Below are positions 48,357 to 59,099 of a stretch of 64,000 nucleotides of DNA, in pieces. The stretch spans positions 1 through 64,000 of the forward strand of contig NC_009364.1 in assembly GCF_000092065.1 (NCBI RefSeq), in the 5' to 3' direction. This DNA is from Ostreococcus lucimarinus CCE9901. Taxonomy: Eukaryota > Chlorophyta > Mamiellophyceae > Mamiellales > Bathycoccaceae. Position 1 is the first letter of the stretch. Each line of letters opens with the position of its first letter. The translations under genes were made by a program, and so were the position numbers. The notes below the pieces were generated by a model. The model saw nothing but the letters and a program-made list of their open reading frames with translations, was not told the origin of the DNA and ran no database searches.

Positions 48357-49361
48357 ATGCGCGGCGCGGCTCGCGCGCGCGCGCGCGCGAGCCCCGCGCG
48401 CGCGTCGCCTCGCGCGCGTCGCGCGAGGGCGTCGACGACGCGCGCGATGGCGTCCCCGTTCGGCGACGCGGGCGCGGCGAAAACGAGCGTCGATCCGTTC
48501 GCGTCGTCGGCGTCGCGGTCGCGGACGTCCGAGGCGACGACGACGCGCGCGAAAAATGCCGTCGACGCGACGCCGCGGGCGCGCGCGCCCGCGTACAGAG
48601 CGTGGGACGACGTCGAGGTGTTTGAAGTGCCGGAGACGCTGCGGCGAGACGGCGCGGCGCGAAACGAACGCTTCGTCGAACACGTCTCGCTCGAGGGATT
48701 GTTCGGCGCGACGTTCGCCGACGCGTTTCACGACGACGCATCGTTTCGCACGGACGTGCGACGCGCGATGCGGAAGGATTTGTTCGTGCCGGATGAAAAT
48801 TTAAGCGCCGAGGCGAACGCGGCGATGTCGGCGCTCTCGAGCTCGGTGCACGTCAACTGGTTTGAATCCCGCACGGGGTACGCGGCGCTGAGCGCGCTGT
48901 TCGCGTCGCGCGGAATCGAAGACGTCACCGGTGAGCGCTTCATTCGCGCGCTCGGTGGGTTGTGCGGCGAGCCTCGTCACGGCACGCTCATCGACATCGC
49001 GAGCCCCGTCGGCGCGCGAAAGATTTCTCACTCCTGGCACCAAGACTCTGGATACGACCGCCTCACCGTCATGCTCGGTTTCCCCGCCGCCGCGCCGAGC
49101 GAATCCATGGGTTTACCCTCCGGCGTCGGCGTCTTCTCGCACGCCGTGAAGCTCTCGCACGCGTTGCGTCGTCCCTCCCCTCCCGGCGCCGTGCTTCAGT
49201 GGGAAGACGTCGCCTCCGCGCGCGACGTCCGTCTCGACGCCCGTTTCGTCGCCCGTCCCGCGTTCGCGCGCCATCGCGAGATCATCGTCTATCGCGATTC
49301 ATCCATCCTGCACTCCGCGCCCGACGTCGCGCATCGCGAGGCCGTGTGGCGTTTCATGTAA
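48357..49361 (+). CDS. 2-oxoglutarate/Fe(II) oxygenase-like protein (phytanoyl-dioxygenase-like)
   Basis: 334 residues from ATG 48357; another ATG at 48447 would remove the basic leader. The first 30 residues alternate Arg, Ala and Ser, as in an organellar leader. The core contains ISHSWHQDSGYDRLTVMLGFP, an HxD metal-pair candidate near residue 225, and RHREIIVYRDSSILHSAPDVAHREAVWRFM at the end, where a His followed by Arg about ten residues on could be the third ligand and 2-oxoglutarate anchor. This spacing fits phytanoyl-CoA-dioxygenase-like proteins. I do not recognise a specific orthologue; the function is inference from the motif pattern. Confidence 0.55.
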   Translation: MRGAARARARASPARASPRARRARASTTRAMASPFGDAGAAKTSVDPFASSASRSRTSEATTTRAKNAVDATPRARAPAYRAWDDVEVFEVPETLRRDGAARNERFVEHVSLEGLFGATFADAFHDDASFRTDVRRAMRKDLFVPDENLSAEANAAMSALSSSVHVNWFESRTGYAALSALFASRGIEDVTGERFIRALGGLCGEPRHGTLIDIASPVGARKISHSWHQDSGYDRLTVMLGFPAAAPSESMGLPSGVGVFSHAVKLSHALRRPSPPGAVLQWEDVASARDVRLDARFVARPAFARHREIIVYRDSSILHSAPDVAHREAVWRFM

Positions 49362-49508
49362 TCAATCTCTCAAATCACTCATTCGCGCATCTTTCCGCGT
49401 ATTTAACGCCGGGTCTGGGTCGACGCGCCGGTGACGCCGTGGATTCGATCTCGAACCCGCCGTGCATTAATGTCCGCACTAGTGCGCGCGTCGCCGCGAA
49501 GACGCCCG

Positions 49509-50471
49509 ATGGTGAAGCTCTCGGCGCTGTGTCGCCGCGCCGACGCGCACGACGACGCCGCTCTGTCGCTCGCGTGGTGCGTCGACGCCGCGTCGCCCGA
49601 TCGCGTCGCCCTGCTCACGGGATCGCTCGACGAGAGCGTCAAGCGATGGATGCCCGGCGACGGCGAGGCGCGACCGAGCGATTTAACGCGCGTCCACGCG
49701 TACGTGGGACACACGCTGGGGGCGTGCGCGCTGGACGCGAACGCCGCGGGCTCGGTCGCGGCGTCGGCGCTGGACGGCGTCGTCCGCGCGTGGGACGCGA
49801 AGACGGGGGAGACGAGCGCGGCGATGGAGAGCGCGCCGGGGGAATCGTGGGGGGTGAAATTCGACCCGAGCCCGGGATCGACGCTGCTCGCGATCGGTGG
49901 AGGAACGTCGCAGAGCGTGCGCGTGCACGACGCGCGCGATGGGGAGAGGAAACAGACGCTGGAGCTGCCGGCGACGACGGCGGAGACGCCGAAAAACGGA
50001 CGCTTCGCGCAGAGCGTGGCGTATTCGCCGGATGGGAAACGCATCGCGTGCGGGGCGATGGACGGTACCGTGGCGGTGTTCGACGTGAAAACGGGCAAGT
50101 GCGCGCACACGCTCGCCGGACACGTCGCGCCCGTGCGCGACGTCACGTTTTCTCCGGACGGGAAGACGTTGTACACGGCGAGCGACGACGGGTACGCGCA
50201 CGTCTACGACGCCCATAATAAATCATTGATCGAGTCCCTGAGCGGGCACAAGAGCTGGGTGCTGTCTCTCACCGCCTCTCCCGACGGCACCGCCCTCGTC
50301 ACCGGCTCCTCCGACGCCACGATCAAGCTTTGGGATTTAAAAACGCGCTCGTGCGCGCAAACCATGACGGATCACTCCGACGCCGTGTGGTGCGTTCGAT
50401 TTTCCCCCGACGGCGCCGCGCTCGCCGCCGCCTCCGCCGATCGCTCGGTCTCGCTGTTCAATTTCGCGTGA
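49509..50471 (+). CDS. WD40 protein SKI8/VIP3/WDR61-like
   Basis: 320 residues from ATG 49509 ([23 protein letters not shown]). SKI8 (VIP3 in plants, WDR61 in animals) is shared by the cytosolic Ski complex, which feeds the exosome, and the Paf1 transcription complex. It has seven WD repeats with typical ends, for example [65 protein letters not shown] and [14 protein letters not shown]; the protein stops right after the last blade, as in SKI8. The upstream in-frame ATG at 49431 adds an Arg-rich leader and is less likely. Confidence 0.88.
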   Translation: MVKLSALCRRADAHDDAALSLAWCVDAASPDRVALLTGSLDESVKRWMPGDGEARPSDLTRVHAYVGHTLGACALDANAAGSVAASALDGVVRAWDAKTGETSAAMESAPGESWGVKFDPSPGSTLLAIGGGTSQSVRVHDARDGERKQTLELPATTAETPKNGRFAQSVAYSPDGKRIACGAMDGTVAVFDVKTGKCAHTLAGHVAPVRDVTFSPDGKTLYTASDDGYAHVYDAHNKSLIESLSGHKSWVLSLTASPDGTALVTGSSDATIKLWDLKTRSCAQTMTDHSDAVWCVRFSPDGAALAAASADRSVSLFNFA

Positions 50472-50904
50472 GCGCGCGCCGCGCCGCGCGCCGCGTAGAA
50501 CGTACGTTTGTGCGATAATAAAACTAGCTCGTAGGTCGACGGGCGGCGCCGCCCGGTTTCTTTCTTCTCGCGCTTTTCTCGGTTCACGACTCGTCCCGAC
50601 CCCCCTCGACGACGGCCGGTCCTTCGAGCAGGCCGCGACGTCACCGCGGGGCATCGCGTCGCCATTCCGAGTCGCGCGCGTCGTCGACGACGCGTGTGCG
50701 CGCGCTCGCTCGCTCGAGGTGCGCTCGAGGTGCGCGCGCGCATCGCTCGCCGCGTCCCGAGCGCGTCGTCGTCGCGCGCGCGCGTCGCGACGCCGCGACG
50801 CGCGCGCCGCGTCGCACCGCCGCCTTTCGCGACTGGATAAAGCGACGACGACCGAAGGATCGACTGACGAACGACCGGGACTCGCAGGCGGACGACGGAC
50901 GAAG
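50472..50904. other. Intergenic spacer, SKI8 3' end and DnaJ promoter
   Basis: No supported gene in these 433 bp. The first part (50505-50530) is AT-rich with AATAAAA at about 50516-50522, which may serve the SKI8 transcript end. The remainder is CG-rich sequence leading to the DnaJ start. Confidence 0.5.
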
Positions 50905-52161
50905 ATGTCGCAGTATGCGATGTGCCAGATGTGCCAGACGACGAGCGCGAGCGCGAGCGCGAGCGCGAGCGCGAGGCTGAGCTCGCGAAGGACGACGGCG
51001 GCGCTTCGGGACGGGACGGCGACGTCTCGACGACGAACGCGCGTGGTGACGATGGCGGGGCGGGATTACTACGACGTCTTGGGCGTGTCGCGATCCGCGG
51101 ACGGAAAAGAGTTGAAGCGAGCGTACAGACAGCTGGCGCGAAAGTTTCACCCGGACGTGAACAAGGAGCCGGACGCGGAGCAAAAGTTTAAGGAAATTTC
51201 CAACGCGTACGAGGTGCTGAGCGACGACCAGAAGAAGGCTATATACGATCGATTCGGGGAAGACGGGTTGAAGGGCGGCATGGGCGGCATGGGTGGTATG
51301 GGCGGCATGGGCGGCGACCCGTTCAGCAATCCGTTTGATTTGTTCGAATCCTTCTTCGGCGGCGGCATGGGCGGCGGCATGGGCGGCATGGGCGGCATGG
51401 GTGGACAGCGCCAAGCGCGTAACCGTCCAACGCAGGGCGATGACGAGAGATACGATCTTGAAATCGACTTCCTTGAGGCCGTTTTCGGGGTCGAGAAAGA
51501 GCTCGACACCATGCGCCTTGAAAATTGCGACAAGTGTTCCGGGAGCGGCGTCAAGGCTGGCACCAAGCCTGTGACGTGCGGGACGTGCGGCGGGCAAGGC
51601 CAAGTCGTCGCCACCGTGCGCACGCCGCTCGGTAACTTCCAGCAAGTCACTGGATGCCAAGCGTGCGGTGGGACCGGTCAGTCGTCGACACCGTGCCCCG
51701 CGTGCTCTGGAGACGGCCGCGTGCGACGCAGCAAGAAGATTCAACTTCGCGTACCGCCGGGTGTGGACAAGGGCTCGCGCTTGCGCGTTCGAGGCGAGGG
51801 TAACGCCGGCCGGCGCGGTGGACCGCCGGGTGATCTGTACGTGTTTATCAACGTGCGCGATGATCCGGAGTTGAAGCGTTTCGAAAACGTCAACATTAGC
51901 TCCACGGCGACCATTCCGTACACCAAGGCGATTCTCGGGTGCACCGTCAAGGTGCGCACCGTGGACGGGCCGGTGGATCTCAAGATCCCTCCTGGCGTGC
52001 AACCGGGAAGCACGCTTCTCATGGCGAAGCGAGGCGTCCCGAGACTCGGCAACGATTCCATTCGCGGCGATCATTACGTCACCGTGAAGGTCACCATCCC
52101 CGCCAAGCTCGGCGACGACGAACGCGCGTTGATCGAACAGCTCGACGCCAAGCAAAAGTAA
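50905..52161 (+). CDS. Type I DnaJ (Hsp40) chaperone, plastid type
   Basis: 418 residues from ATG 50905. DnaJ co-chaperones stimulate Hsp70 and hold unfolded proteins. The leader (about 50 residues) is Ser/Ala/Arg-rich with a Ser-Ala repeat from CGAGCG units (50943-50974). J domain follows (about 52-118, [12 protein letters not shown], with HPD in KFHPDVN), then a Gly/Met-rich region of GGMGGM repeats (about 51276-51405), four zinc-finger motifs [24 protein letters not shown] and CPACSGDG, and the C-terminal substrate domain. The bacterial-like order and leader point to the plastid; mitochondrial targeting is not excluded. Confidence 0.92.
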   Translation: MSQYAMCQMCQTTSASASASASARLSSRRTTAALRDGTATSRRRTRVVTMAGRDYYDVLGVSRSADGKELKRAYRQLARKFHPDVNKEPDAEQKFKEISNAYEVLSDDQKKAIYDRFGEDGLKGGMGGMGGMGGMGGDPFSNPFDLFESFFGGGMGGGMGGMGGMGGQRQARNRPTQGDDERYDLEIDFLEAVFGVEKELDTMRLENCDKCSGSGVKAGTKPVTCGTCGGQGQVVATVRTPLGNFQQVTGCQACGGTGQSSTPCPACSGDGRVRRSKKIQLRVPPGVDKGSRLRVRGEGNAGRRGGPPGDLYVFINVRDDPELKRFENVNISSTATIPYTKAILGCTVKVRTVDGPVDLKIPPGVQPGSTLLMAKRGVPRLGNDSIRGDHYVTVKVTIPAKLGDDERALIEQLDAKQK

Positions 52162-52163
52162 GC

Positions 52164-52165
<2 letters not shown>

Positions 52166-52200
<35 letters not shown>

Positions 52201-52201
52201 G
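52166..52201. repeat. (GTC)n microsatellite after DnaJ stop
   Basis: About twelve trinucleotide units immediately after the DnaJ stop, therefore in its 3' untranslated region. Confidence 0.85.
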
Positions 52202-52323
52202 CATCATCGCGGCAAAAATAAGATTAGCGTTTATATCGGCAAGATCTCTTTCCTTCTTTCCTCTTACAAATACACCTCGTCCCTCTAACGCAATCGGATC
52301 TATCCGCTCGCTCGCCGCCGCGC

Positions 52324-52444
52324 TCACGCCGAGCCCCACGCGAGGCGAACTCGACGCGCGATCGCGATCGCGAGCGCCAGCACCACGCTCGCGCACGCGT
52401 ACGCGCGCGCGACATCTCCCATCGTCCGTCGTTTCGTCGTCCCT

Positions 52445-52475
<31 letters not shown>

Positions 52476-52632
52476 CGCGCGTCGTCGCGCCGTCCTCGAC
52501 GCCGTCCCCATCTTTCCCATCTTTCGCGCCCTCGCGCGTCTCCCGTCGCTTGCGGCGCCGCCGCGGGAGCTCCGACCCCGCGAGTCCGATTCCCACCGCC
52601 TCGCCGTCCTCGATCTCGGTCAATCGCGCCAT
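52324..52632 (-). CDS. Small tail-anchored protein, unknown
   Basis: 102 residues. I do not recognise the family. It has a polar N-terminus (MARLTEIEDGEAVGIGL), a basic stretch RRRRKRRE, a Thr run from ACG repeats, and one hydrophobic helix near the C-terminus (AYACASVVLALAIAIA) followed by a short basic tail, so it could be tail-anchored in a membrane. The start CAT (52630-52632) overlaps the IF3 ATG (52631-52633) on the other strand. The frame stays open far upstream but only as non-coding-looking sequence over IF3. Coding status is moderate. Confidence 0.5.
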
Positions 52633-53574
52633 GGCGACGGACGTCGGCGCGCGCCGCGGTGTCCCGACACTTCGCGTCGCGTCGACGACGACGACGACGA
52701 CGATGGCGACGCGCGTCCTCGGCGTCGTCCGTCGCGCGGCGCGCGCGATGTCGAGCGCGATGCGTCGACGCGAACCGCGCGCGCGCGCGACGGTGACGAC
52801 GCGCGCGTGGACGACGACGCTCGAGCGCGCGAACGTTCGAGCGCGCGCGTGGACGACGCCGGCGCGGAGGACGTACGCGCGCGAGCGCGGACGCGCGAGC
52901 GAGGGAGGGAAAAATCGACCGCGCGCGAACGATGAGGTGGGTCGAGGGCGCGGACGGCGAGGCGAGGCGAGGCGAGGCGAGGCGAGGCGACGCGACGGGC
53001 GAGCGCGCGGGACGCGCGGGACTGACGACGAGACGGGCGCGCGAACGAACGATAGATTAAAGCGAAAGTCGTTCGATTGGTGCGAGATGGGGAAGAGGGG
53101 GCGTCGGCGCACGAGGTGATGGCGCTGGAAGAGGCGATGGCGGCGGCGAAAGCGGCGGGAATGGATTTGGTTGAGGTGAACGGAAACGCGTCGCCGCCGG
53201 TGTGTCGAATATTGGATTACGAACGAGTGCGGTACGACATCAGGAAGCGGGCGAAAGAGCAGAAAAAGGCGGTCAGCGCGGCGCAAAAGCGGGACGTGAT
53301 AAAGGAGTTGCGATTGACGGCGAAAATCGACGTGCACGATTTGAATGTGAAGATAAATGGCGCAAAAAAGTTTCTCGACGCGGGAAATCGAGTGACGTTT
53401 CGAATCATGTTTAAGAACTCGGACGGAATAGCGCAGGACAAGCGCGCGACGCGCGGCGCAGAGATCATGGATAACATCATATCGATGCTTGAGGACGTTG
53501 AGGTCGTTCTCAAACCGAAAATGGTGGGTGCAAATCACATGACATGTTCTCTTAAACGACCGACGAAGAAGTGA
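52631..53574 (+). CDS. Organellar translation initiation factor IF-3, two exons
   Basis: Exon 1 52631-52936 and exon 2 53056-53574, joined in phase 0 across a 119-nt GT-AG intron, give 274 residues. IF-3 keeps ribosomal subunits apart and checks start codons. The splice restores the hallmark NRPRANDE-IKAKVVRLVRDG; unspliced, the reading frame breaks. The N-domain continues VMALEEAMAAAKAAGMDLVEV and PPVCRILDYERVRYDIRK; the C-domain has KELRLTAKIDVHDLNVKI and AKKFLDAGNRVTFRIMF. The long Arg/Thr-rich leader suggests plastid or mitochondrion. The intron contains seven copies of GGCGA (52956-52990). It converges on AMY3 with a 68-bp gap. Confidence 0.9.
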
Positions 53575-53642
53575 GAATGTTGTGTTGCGGCTTGCTCGCT
53601 CGCGAGTTGTAGTATTACAGTATATTAAGTAGAGATGAGAAA

Positions 53643-56600
53643 TCACCGCGGCTGCGAACGATCTTTCTTCTTGCGCCAGATTGCAAAGTCTTGTCCAGAA
53701 AGCACGCAATCCCACGCGTCGTCTGCATGAAAATGACCAGGTCCAATTTTCATCAAAAGTCGGTCATCGATGACGGCGGCGTACACGCTCTGCTCGCACT
53801 TGACGATTTTCACTTCGCTCCGGCAGTGAATACCGGACTGTTTGCGAATACGAATCATGTCTTCGATGGGTTTGTGCAAATGTCCCCAGTTGTTGTCAAA
53901 GATGTGATCCCAGAAGATTGTCGGCGTGCCCGGGTGGGTCAGGATGTACGCGTATCCTTGAAGCTCTTTGTCGCGAGGAAACCGCCAGTGGCCTTGCGTC
54001 GATCCAGTGTCGTGATTTTCTATGAAAGTCACCGCTCGACTAGGCCACCAACCCATGACACCCGGAGCCTTGCCTGCTTTATCCGATAAGCGCCAATACT
54101 CTTGGCGTTCAAATACGGCGTGCAGGATGCCCTTGGTGGTAACGTCGAACGCGCCGGCGTTTCCGCCGGCGGCGTTGAGCCAGTTCACGATCCGTTGTCG
54201 ATGACCATCTTGGTTGTAATCCAGAGCATCCATGTTATAGGCCAACGAATCCCAGTACTCACCGACCGCGAACTGCGGATTCGTCGCCTCCATGTAATCC
54301 TTCACGTGACCACCCCAGAAACCTCTCACGTAATCGAGTCGCCAACCGTCGTAGCCGACTTCTCGCATGAGCCAGCTCATCCAATCTTCGAGATCAGCCT
54401 TGACGAAAGCTTGATTATGGTCGATATTAGGAGCTGCATGGAACATTTCACCATCGGCTTTGTTTCCTCGGCCATGAAAATTGGGATCGTCTGCCACGAT
54501 GGCTGTCGCGTCCCACGGTAACTTGCCTCCAAACTTGTTGTACGTGCCGGGTACGTCGCCTATGAAATGGGCGCATCGATGGTTAAGCACGGCATCACCG
54601 AGCGCCATCACACCATTATCGTGCAAAGCCTTGATGGCGCCCTTTAATTCTTCCTTTGTGCCGTATCGAGAGTCCAAGTTATAATAATCCAGAGGCATGT
54701 AACCTTGCTCGCTGACGCTCGATGTCGGCGGAGGCAACCAAACCACCGTGAATCCTAGTTCCGCAATGGTGGGTGCAAGTCGCTCGACGGCTTGGTACCA
54801 TGGAGCCTTGCAAGACTCCCAGTTGAAGCCTTGAAGCAAAACTTCCCGACCGTTACCGACGGCTGATTTCTGAGGCTTTTGAATTCGCTCCGCCGGAGCA
54901 AAGTCGTCTTCGCTCAGTGGTGGAGTCGCCACCTCGTACTCGACTTGCATATTCATATCAAGCTCCTTCTCTTCGACTTCATCCATGGAGTCGAGATGCA
55001 ACTCCGCCGCACGAAACGCAGCGGCTGTGGCGACGTCTATCGCTTCCTTAGTCCGCTCACCAGTGAGATCGAGCGTGGTGCTTGCGTACGCCGGCTCGGG
55101 CATGGGAATGACAAAATCGTCGCCATTGCGATCAAGCCACCGTCCTTCTCCACCATTTTCTTTGAGAACAAACCGCATCGCAGTGGGTGCGTTTCCGAGC
55201 TGAAGCTCCGCATAACTCATCTGAATCCGATCGGACAGCGGGTTCTCGCATTTCTTCATGGGAGTCTCGCACGCTTTGCCCGTGTCCCCGACCACTGAAC
55301 CTTCTGGGCGCCATTGTTCCGGAGGCAACGTCCAAACATCCGCACGCGCGCCGCGAGGAACAATACCCCAATGCAAAACAATATTCCACGGAAGTTCAGC
55401 TTCTACACGCACCAAGACTCCACCACCCTCGACGTTCTTTTCCACTACGGCGCCAACTCTATAACTCACTTCTTTCTCGCGAATCAACTTTTCTTCAATG
55501 GTGTTCGTAGTGAGCCAAGGACCCTCCACCAACTTCACCGGCAGCGGTTCATCTATCGACTTAGTGATAGTGCGGGACTTTGTTACCATCCTCTTCACCT
55601 TTCGCATCCCAGTTTTGAGCGTCTTCGGCTTTTCCATGGGAGCCGCTTTGGCCAGTTCAAGTTCCGGTTCAGAGTCCTCATCCTCAGGCGGTCCTTCATC
55701 TCGCGCGGCGATTGGCTTGATAGATGTCAAACCGTTCGAACCAGCGCCAAAAAGTGACTCAACTAAGGCGTTAATATTCTCGTCTTTCGTGTCGAACGGC
55801 TTGGGGTCCACAGGCGGGGTTAGAAGACGTTTCCACGCGTTTGCCGGCTCGGAGATTTCTGACGACGCTGCTGAGACGACTTCCTCCTTGACGGGAGAGC
55901 TCGCGCGCGCGTTCAAATCGATGTTCACTTCGACCACTGATGAAAGTGAGGCGAGAGATTCGTCCAACTCTTGCTCCTCTTGTTCCTCTTCGTATTCTTC
56001 GTCCTCTTCAATCTCTTCCTCATAATCTTCCAGCATAGTAATCGTACGCGTCACTAACTCAGGTTCCGGCGGCTGTGGTATCGGCACGTGCCAATCTCTT
56101 CCGTTCGTGTTATGAATCCAGCGATCTTTCTTTGGTTCTTTGAACAGGAAGTTGATTGCGTAAAAGCCGTCCGCTACGTCACCTTCGATCGTAGCCGTGA
56201 GCGTGGGGCTCAAGCGTGACGACGTCGGCGTCATGCGCGTTTGACATACCCCCGTGGTTTCAATCGTAAACGGCGGTCTAATTTTTACTGGAGGTGTCTC
56301 CATGTTATCCCACGTTTCCTTACTAGTCGCCACGCCCCAATGCATGCGCAAATCTTGCCCTTCGGCGTCCATGTCCGTTTCCACGGTGACCTTGTACTTA
56401 ACACCATTCGTCTCGACCCGAACTTTCACAGAGGCTTCCACGCGCTCGCGCGCCTTGACGACGAAACTTTTCGTGTAAAACTCATCCTTGGCGAATTCAG
56501 CGGCGGCTTCGAGTTCAATCGTCGCCCCTCCCGCTTCTCCTCCGCTCATCGCTCGCGTCGTCGTCGTGGTCCCTCGCGGCATCTGTAAACTCTTTGTCCT

Positions 56601-56819
56601 CTTCGACTCCCCGAGCTCGAGTCTATCGTCACCGTCCCGTTCACCGACCGTCACCGATCGCGCGCGCGCAAACGTTCGACACCTCGCCCGCGTCGTCGTC
56701 GCGCATCGCGCGCCGCGTCGTCCATCTCTCTCCGCCTTCGCCTTCGCCTTCGCCTTCGTCCCGCCGCGTCCCCGCGCGTCGCGCGTCGTTCCCGCGACGT
56801 TCGCGCGCATCGACTCCAT
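53643..56819 (-). CDS. AMY3: Plastid alpha-amylase AMY3-like with tandem CBM45
   Basis: 1058 residues, single exon, from ATG 56819. AMY3 is the chloroplast endoamylase that degrades starch. After an Arg/Thr-rich leader of about 90 residues come two starch-binding CBM45-type modules (about 95-250 with LRMHWGVATSKETWDN, and about 455-610 with IVLHWGIVPRGARADVW), separated by an acidic linker. The GH13 barrel begins at about 660 (EVLLQGFNWESCKAPW). Catalytic residues are the Asp in YDGWRLDYVRG (about 826), the Glu in AVGEYWDSL (about 852) and the Asp in IENHDTGS (about 935). The protein ends in the C-domain typical of plant amylases. Confidence 0.94.
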   Translation of the reverse strand: MESMRANVAGTTRDARGRGGTKAKAKAKAERDGRRGARCATTTRARCRTFARARSVTVGERDGDDRLELGESKRTKSLQMPRGTTTTTRAMSGGEAGGATIELEAAAEFAKDEFYTKSFVVKARERVEASVKVRVETNGVKYKVTVETDMDAEGQDLRMHWGVATSKETWDNMETPPVKIRPPFTIETTGVCQTRMTPTSSRLSPTLTATIEGDVADGFYAINFLFKEPKKDRWIHNTNGRDWHVPIPQPPEPELVTRTITMLEDYEEEIEEDEEYEEEQEEQELDESLASLSSVVEVNIDLNARASSPVKEEVVSAASSEISEPANAWKRLLTPPVDPKPFDTKDENINALVESLFGAGSNGLTSIKPIAARDEGPPEDEDSEPELELAKAAPMEKPKTLKTGMRKVKRMVTKSRTITKSIDEPLPVKLVEGPWLTTNTIEEKLIREKEVSYRVGAVVEKNVEGGGVLVRVEAELPWNIVLHWGIVPRGARADVWTLPPEQWRPEGSVVGDTGKACETPMKKCENPLSDRIQMSYAELQLGNAPTAMRFVLKENGGEGRWLDRNGDDFVIPMPEPAYASTTLDLTGERTKEAIDVATAAAFRAAELHLDSMDEVEEKELDMNMQVEYEVATPPLSEDDFAPAERIQKPQKSAVGNGREVLLQGFNWESCKAPWYQAVERLAPTIAELGFTVVWLPPPTSSVSEQGYMPLDYYNLDSRYGTKEELKGAIKALHDNGVMALGDAVLNHRCAHFIGDVPGTYNKFGGKLPWDATAIVADDPNFHGRGNKADGEMFHAAPNIDHNQAFVKADLEDWMSWLMREVGYDGWRLDYVRGFWGGHVKDYMEATNPQFAVGEYWDSLAYNMDALDYNQDGHRQRIVNWLNAAGGNAGAFDVTTKGILHAVFERQEYWRLSDKAGKAPGVMGWWPSRAVTFIENHDTGSTQGHWRFPRDKELQGYAYILTHPGTPTIFWDHIFDNNWGHLHKPIEDMIRIRKQSGIHCRSEVKIVKCEQSVYAAVIDDRLLMKIGPGHFHADDAWDCVLSGQDFAIWRKKKDRSQPR

Positions 56820-57190
56820 CGCGCGCGAAACACCCGCGCTTTCGTCGACGCTCGCGCGTCCGTCGCGCGCTCGTCGCGACGCGCGCCGAACCGAACGCGC
56901 GCGTCGTTCGATCGGTCGTCGTTCGCGCCAACGCTGTCACGATCGGCGTCGCGTCGTCGCGCGCGCGCTGCGGTGCGGTGCGGTGTCGCTCGCGACGACG
57001 CGCGCGCGCGACGATCGTCGTTCGTCGCGCGCGCTCGCGTGCGGCTCGGGCGTTCGACGCCGCGCGGCGCGAGGGCCAAGATGTGCCGAGGCGCCGGGGC
57101 GGTCGCCGCGCGCGCGTGTTTGAAATGGAGCGCGGGTCGGAGGTCGCGAGCGGTGTTGCGTGCTTACAAGCGAGCGGAAGCGTGATTAGT
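56820..57190. other. Intergenic spacer upstream of AMY3
   Basis: 371 bp between the AMY3 start and the bromodomain gene stop. It is extremely CG-rich with short alternating words and a GCGGT triplication near 56971-56985. Long Arg-rich open frames on both strands are composition artefacts. No gene is supported. Confidence 0.55.
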
Positions 57191-59099
57191 TTAAATAGTC
57201 GGGAAATCGAAGAGAATGTCTTCGTCGTTGACGTCGGCGTGGACGTTCGCTTTGATGGGCTCGTCGTCGAAGGACATGCGCGCGGTGGCGACGGAGACGG
57301 GGTGTTCGAAACCGGCGGACGCGTCGCGAGAGGGCGATTGTCGGACGCCGCCGGCCCGGTTTTGACTGACGTAAAGCTGTAAATCGCGGGATAGCTCTTG
57401 GTGCTTTTTCTGGAGGTCGTGGATCTCGGCCTCGAGGGCAACTTGCTCGCGGAGGTAGTCGCCCTGACTTGCGCCCGGAGCCTGGACCATGGAGACGTTG
57501 CACAGACGAAGCTTGACGTTTGCGTCGTGGAGATGCGCCACGGTGTGCGAGATTGCTTTTCGTAAAGACGCGAGCTTGGACGTATCCGGTAAGCACGCGG
57601 ACTGCTGCGTCATTTGATCGTCGTAACGGGCGAGTCGCTGATTCTGAAGCATCTCCAACCGCAACTGTTCGTTGGCGAGGTGCAGCGAGTTGCCCCAAGC
57701 CATGTCCGTGCTACTGTGCGCTCTCGCCCCGTTCTGGTGCTGCATGAATTGCGAGATGAAGTTGTCCGGATCGGTTTCATCGAATACACGTCTGAAGCCG
57801 TTTTCTTGTCGTTCCGCTTCTGTGAGTTTTCTTCTACCACTCGCCTTCGACGCCGGTTTCTGCTCCGCCGACTCGATGGGCTTCCTCTTCATCACCGTAC
57901 CTTTCACCGACATGGGCTTCAACTTGCTCACTCGCTCTCGGATCTGTGTTTGACGCTCACGCGATTGATTTTCCGGGCGCAGCAAACACGATTTTGGCGC
58001 CGTTTCAGTGCCGCACTTGCCCTTCTTACTGCGCTTGCAGACGTCGCATTTGAACGATGCCACGCGGCTGCGGCCAACCCTGGCGGACGTCACCGCGCCG
58101 CTCGGAGGACGCGTGGCGGTTTTCGGGCCAGCGTTTTTGAAGTCATTGAGACTTTTCATCCCAGGTGGTGCGTCGCACGAGTCGTCGTCCGATGCGTCGC
58201 TAAACTTGTTCAATCCTTGCGCCCGCCAAGTCGTGGTGAACATCAGCTCGGCTAAATCGCACAGCTTTCTCATTCTGCTAGACGACGGGTAACAGGACCG
58301 ACAGTTGGACCAAATCGAATTGCACGCTTTCCAAACCTCTCGAGACGACGCAAAGGCGTTCATTCTAAGTTTGTTCAGCACGATCGTCAGACCCATGGGC
58401 TCTTCCACCACGGACCCGTAATTCGCGCGCTCCACCGTCTGCGGATCGATGGGATCCCGGAAGTTCAACGCCTCGGGTTGATTTATGAAGTTTTCGAGTA
58501 AATGCTTGCATTTCTCCAGCTCCAATTGATTTTGAACGCGCTCATTCGCGAGCGCAACATCTGATCTAGGGAATAAATCCTTATCTTCCCGTCCTAACCC
58601 AACCTGCGTCGTGTTCGCGCCATCCGATCCCGCGCTCGTCGCAGCCGTGGAATCGAGCGAAAGCACGCTCGCAGATTTCGGCATCTCGAGCGCCTCCCGC
58701 GATATTCCCACGCTCGGAATGCACACTAACCCCCCAAGCTCGCCGATTCCTCTCGAGGTCCATTTATCGTCGAAATACGCGCGAACGACCCGAACGGCGT
58801 CTAGCCTCGACGTCGCTCCCTCCCTCGTCCACTTGTCTTCTAAAAACGCCCACGTGCGCTCCACGTCCACTTTGTAATCATCCGTCGTGTCGTACTTCCT
58901 ATCGTACGCCCGCTTGATCACCCACTCCAATCGTCCGCTCGGTCCATCGCCGTGCTCTCGTTCGATCTCCTCCGCTCGAACCGATCGCACCGCGAGCGCC
59001 CTCGAGTCCTCCCCGTCCTCGCTCGATTTCCCGCTCGTCGACGTCGGTTCGCTCGATCGCTCGAACGCCTCTCGCGCTCGCGCGTGTCTCAGCGCATCA
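57191..59099 (-). CDS. Bromodomain protein with Cys-rich motif; 5' end uncertain
   Basis: The coding frame is open from a TAG at about 59111 down to 57191, but it contains no ATG before residue about 104, so a first exon probably lies upstream; TATCGTAG near 59111 on the minus strand would be a fitting acceptor. About 635 residues are visible. The middle has a bromodomain (LLENFINQPEALNFRDPIDP...YGSVVEEPMGLTIVLNKL...SIWSNCRSCY), which usually binds acetyl-lysine; its usual Asn is Tyr here. A cluster CDVCKRSKKGKCGTETAPKSC (zinc candidate) follows in the middle, and a coiled coil (YLREQVALEAEIHDLQ) lies near the end. A nuclear chromatin role is inferred. No known orthologue recognised. Confidence 0.65.

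Noticed and set aside
50943-50974. CGAGCG array as a regulatory repeat
   Set aside because: It is in frame in the DnaJ leader, coding Ser-Ala repeats, and needs no other explanation.
56594-57382. 262-codon plus-strand frame antisense to the AMY3 leader
   Set aside because: Composition-driven Arg/Ser frame without any motif.
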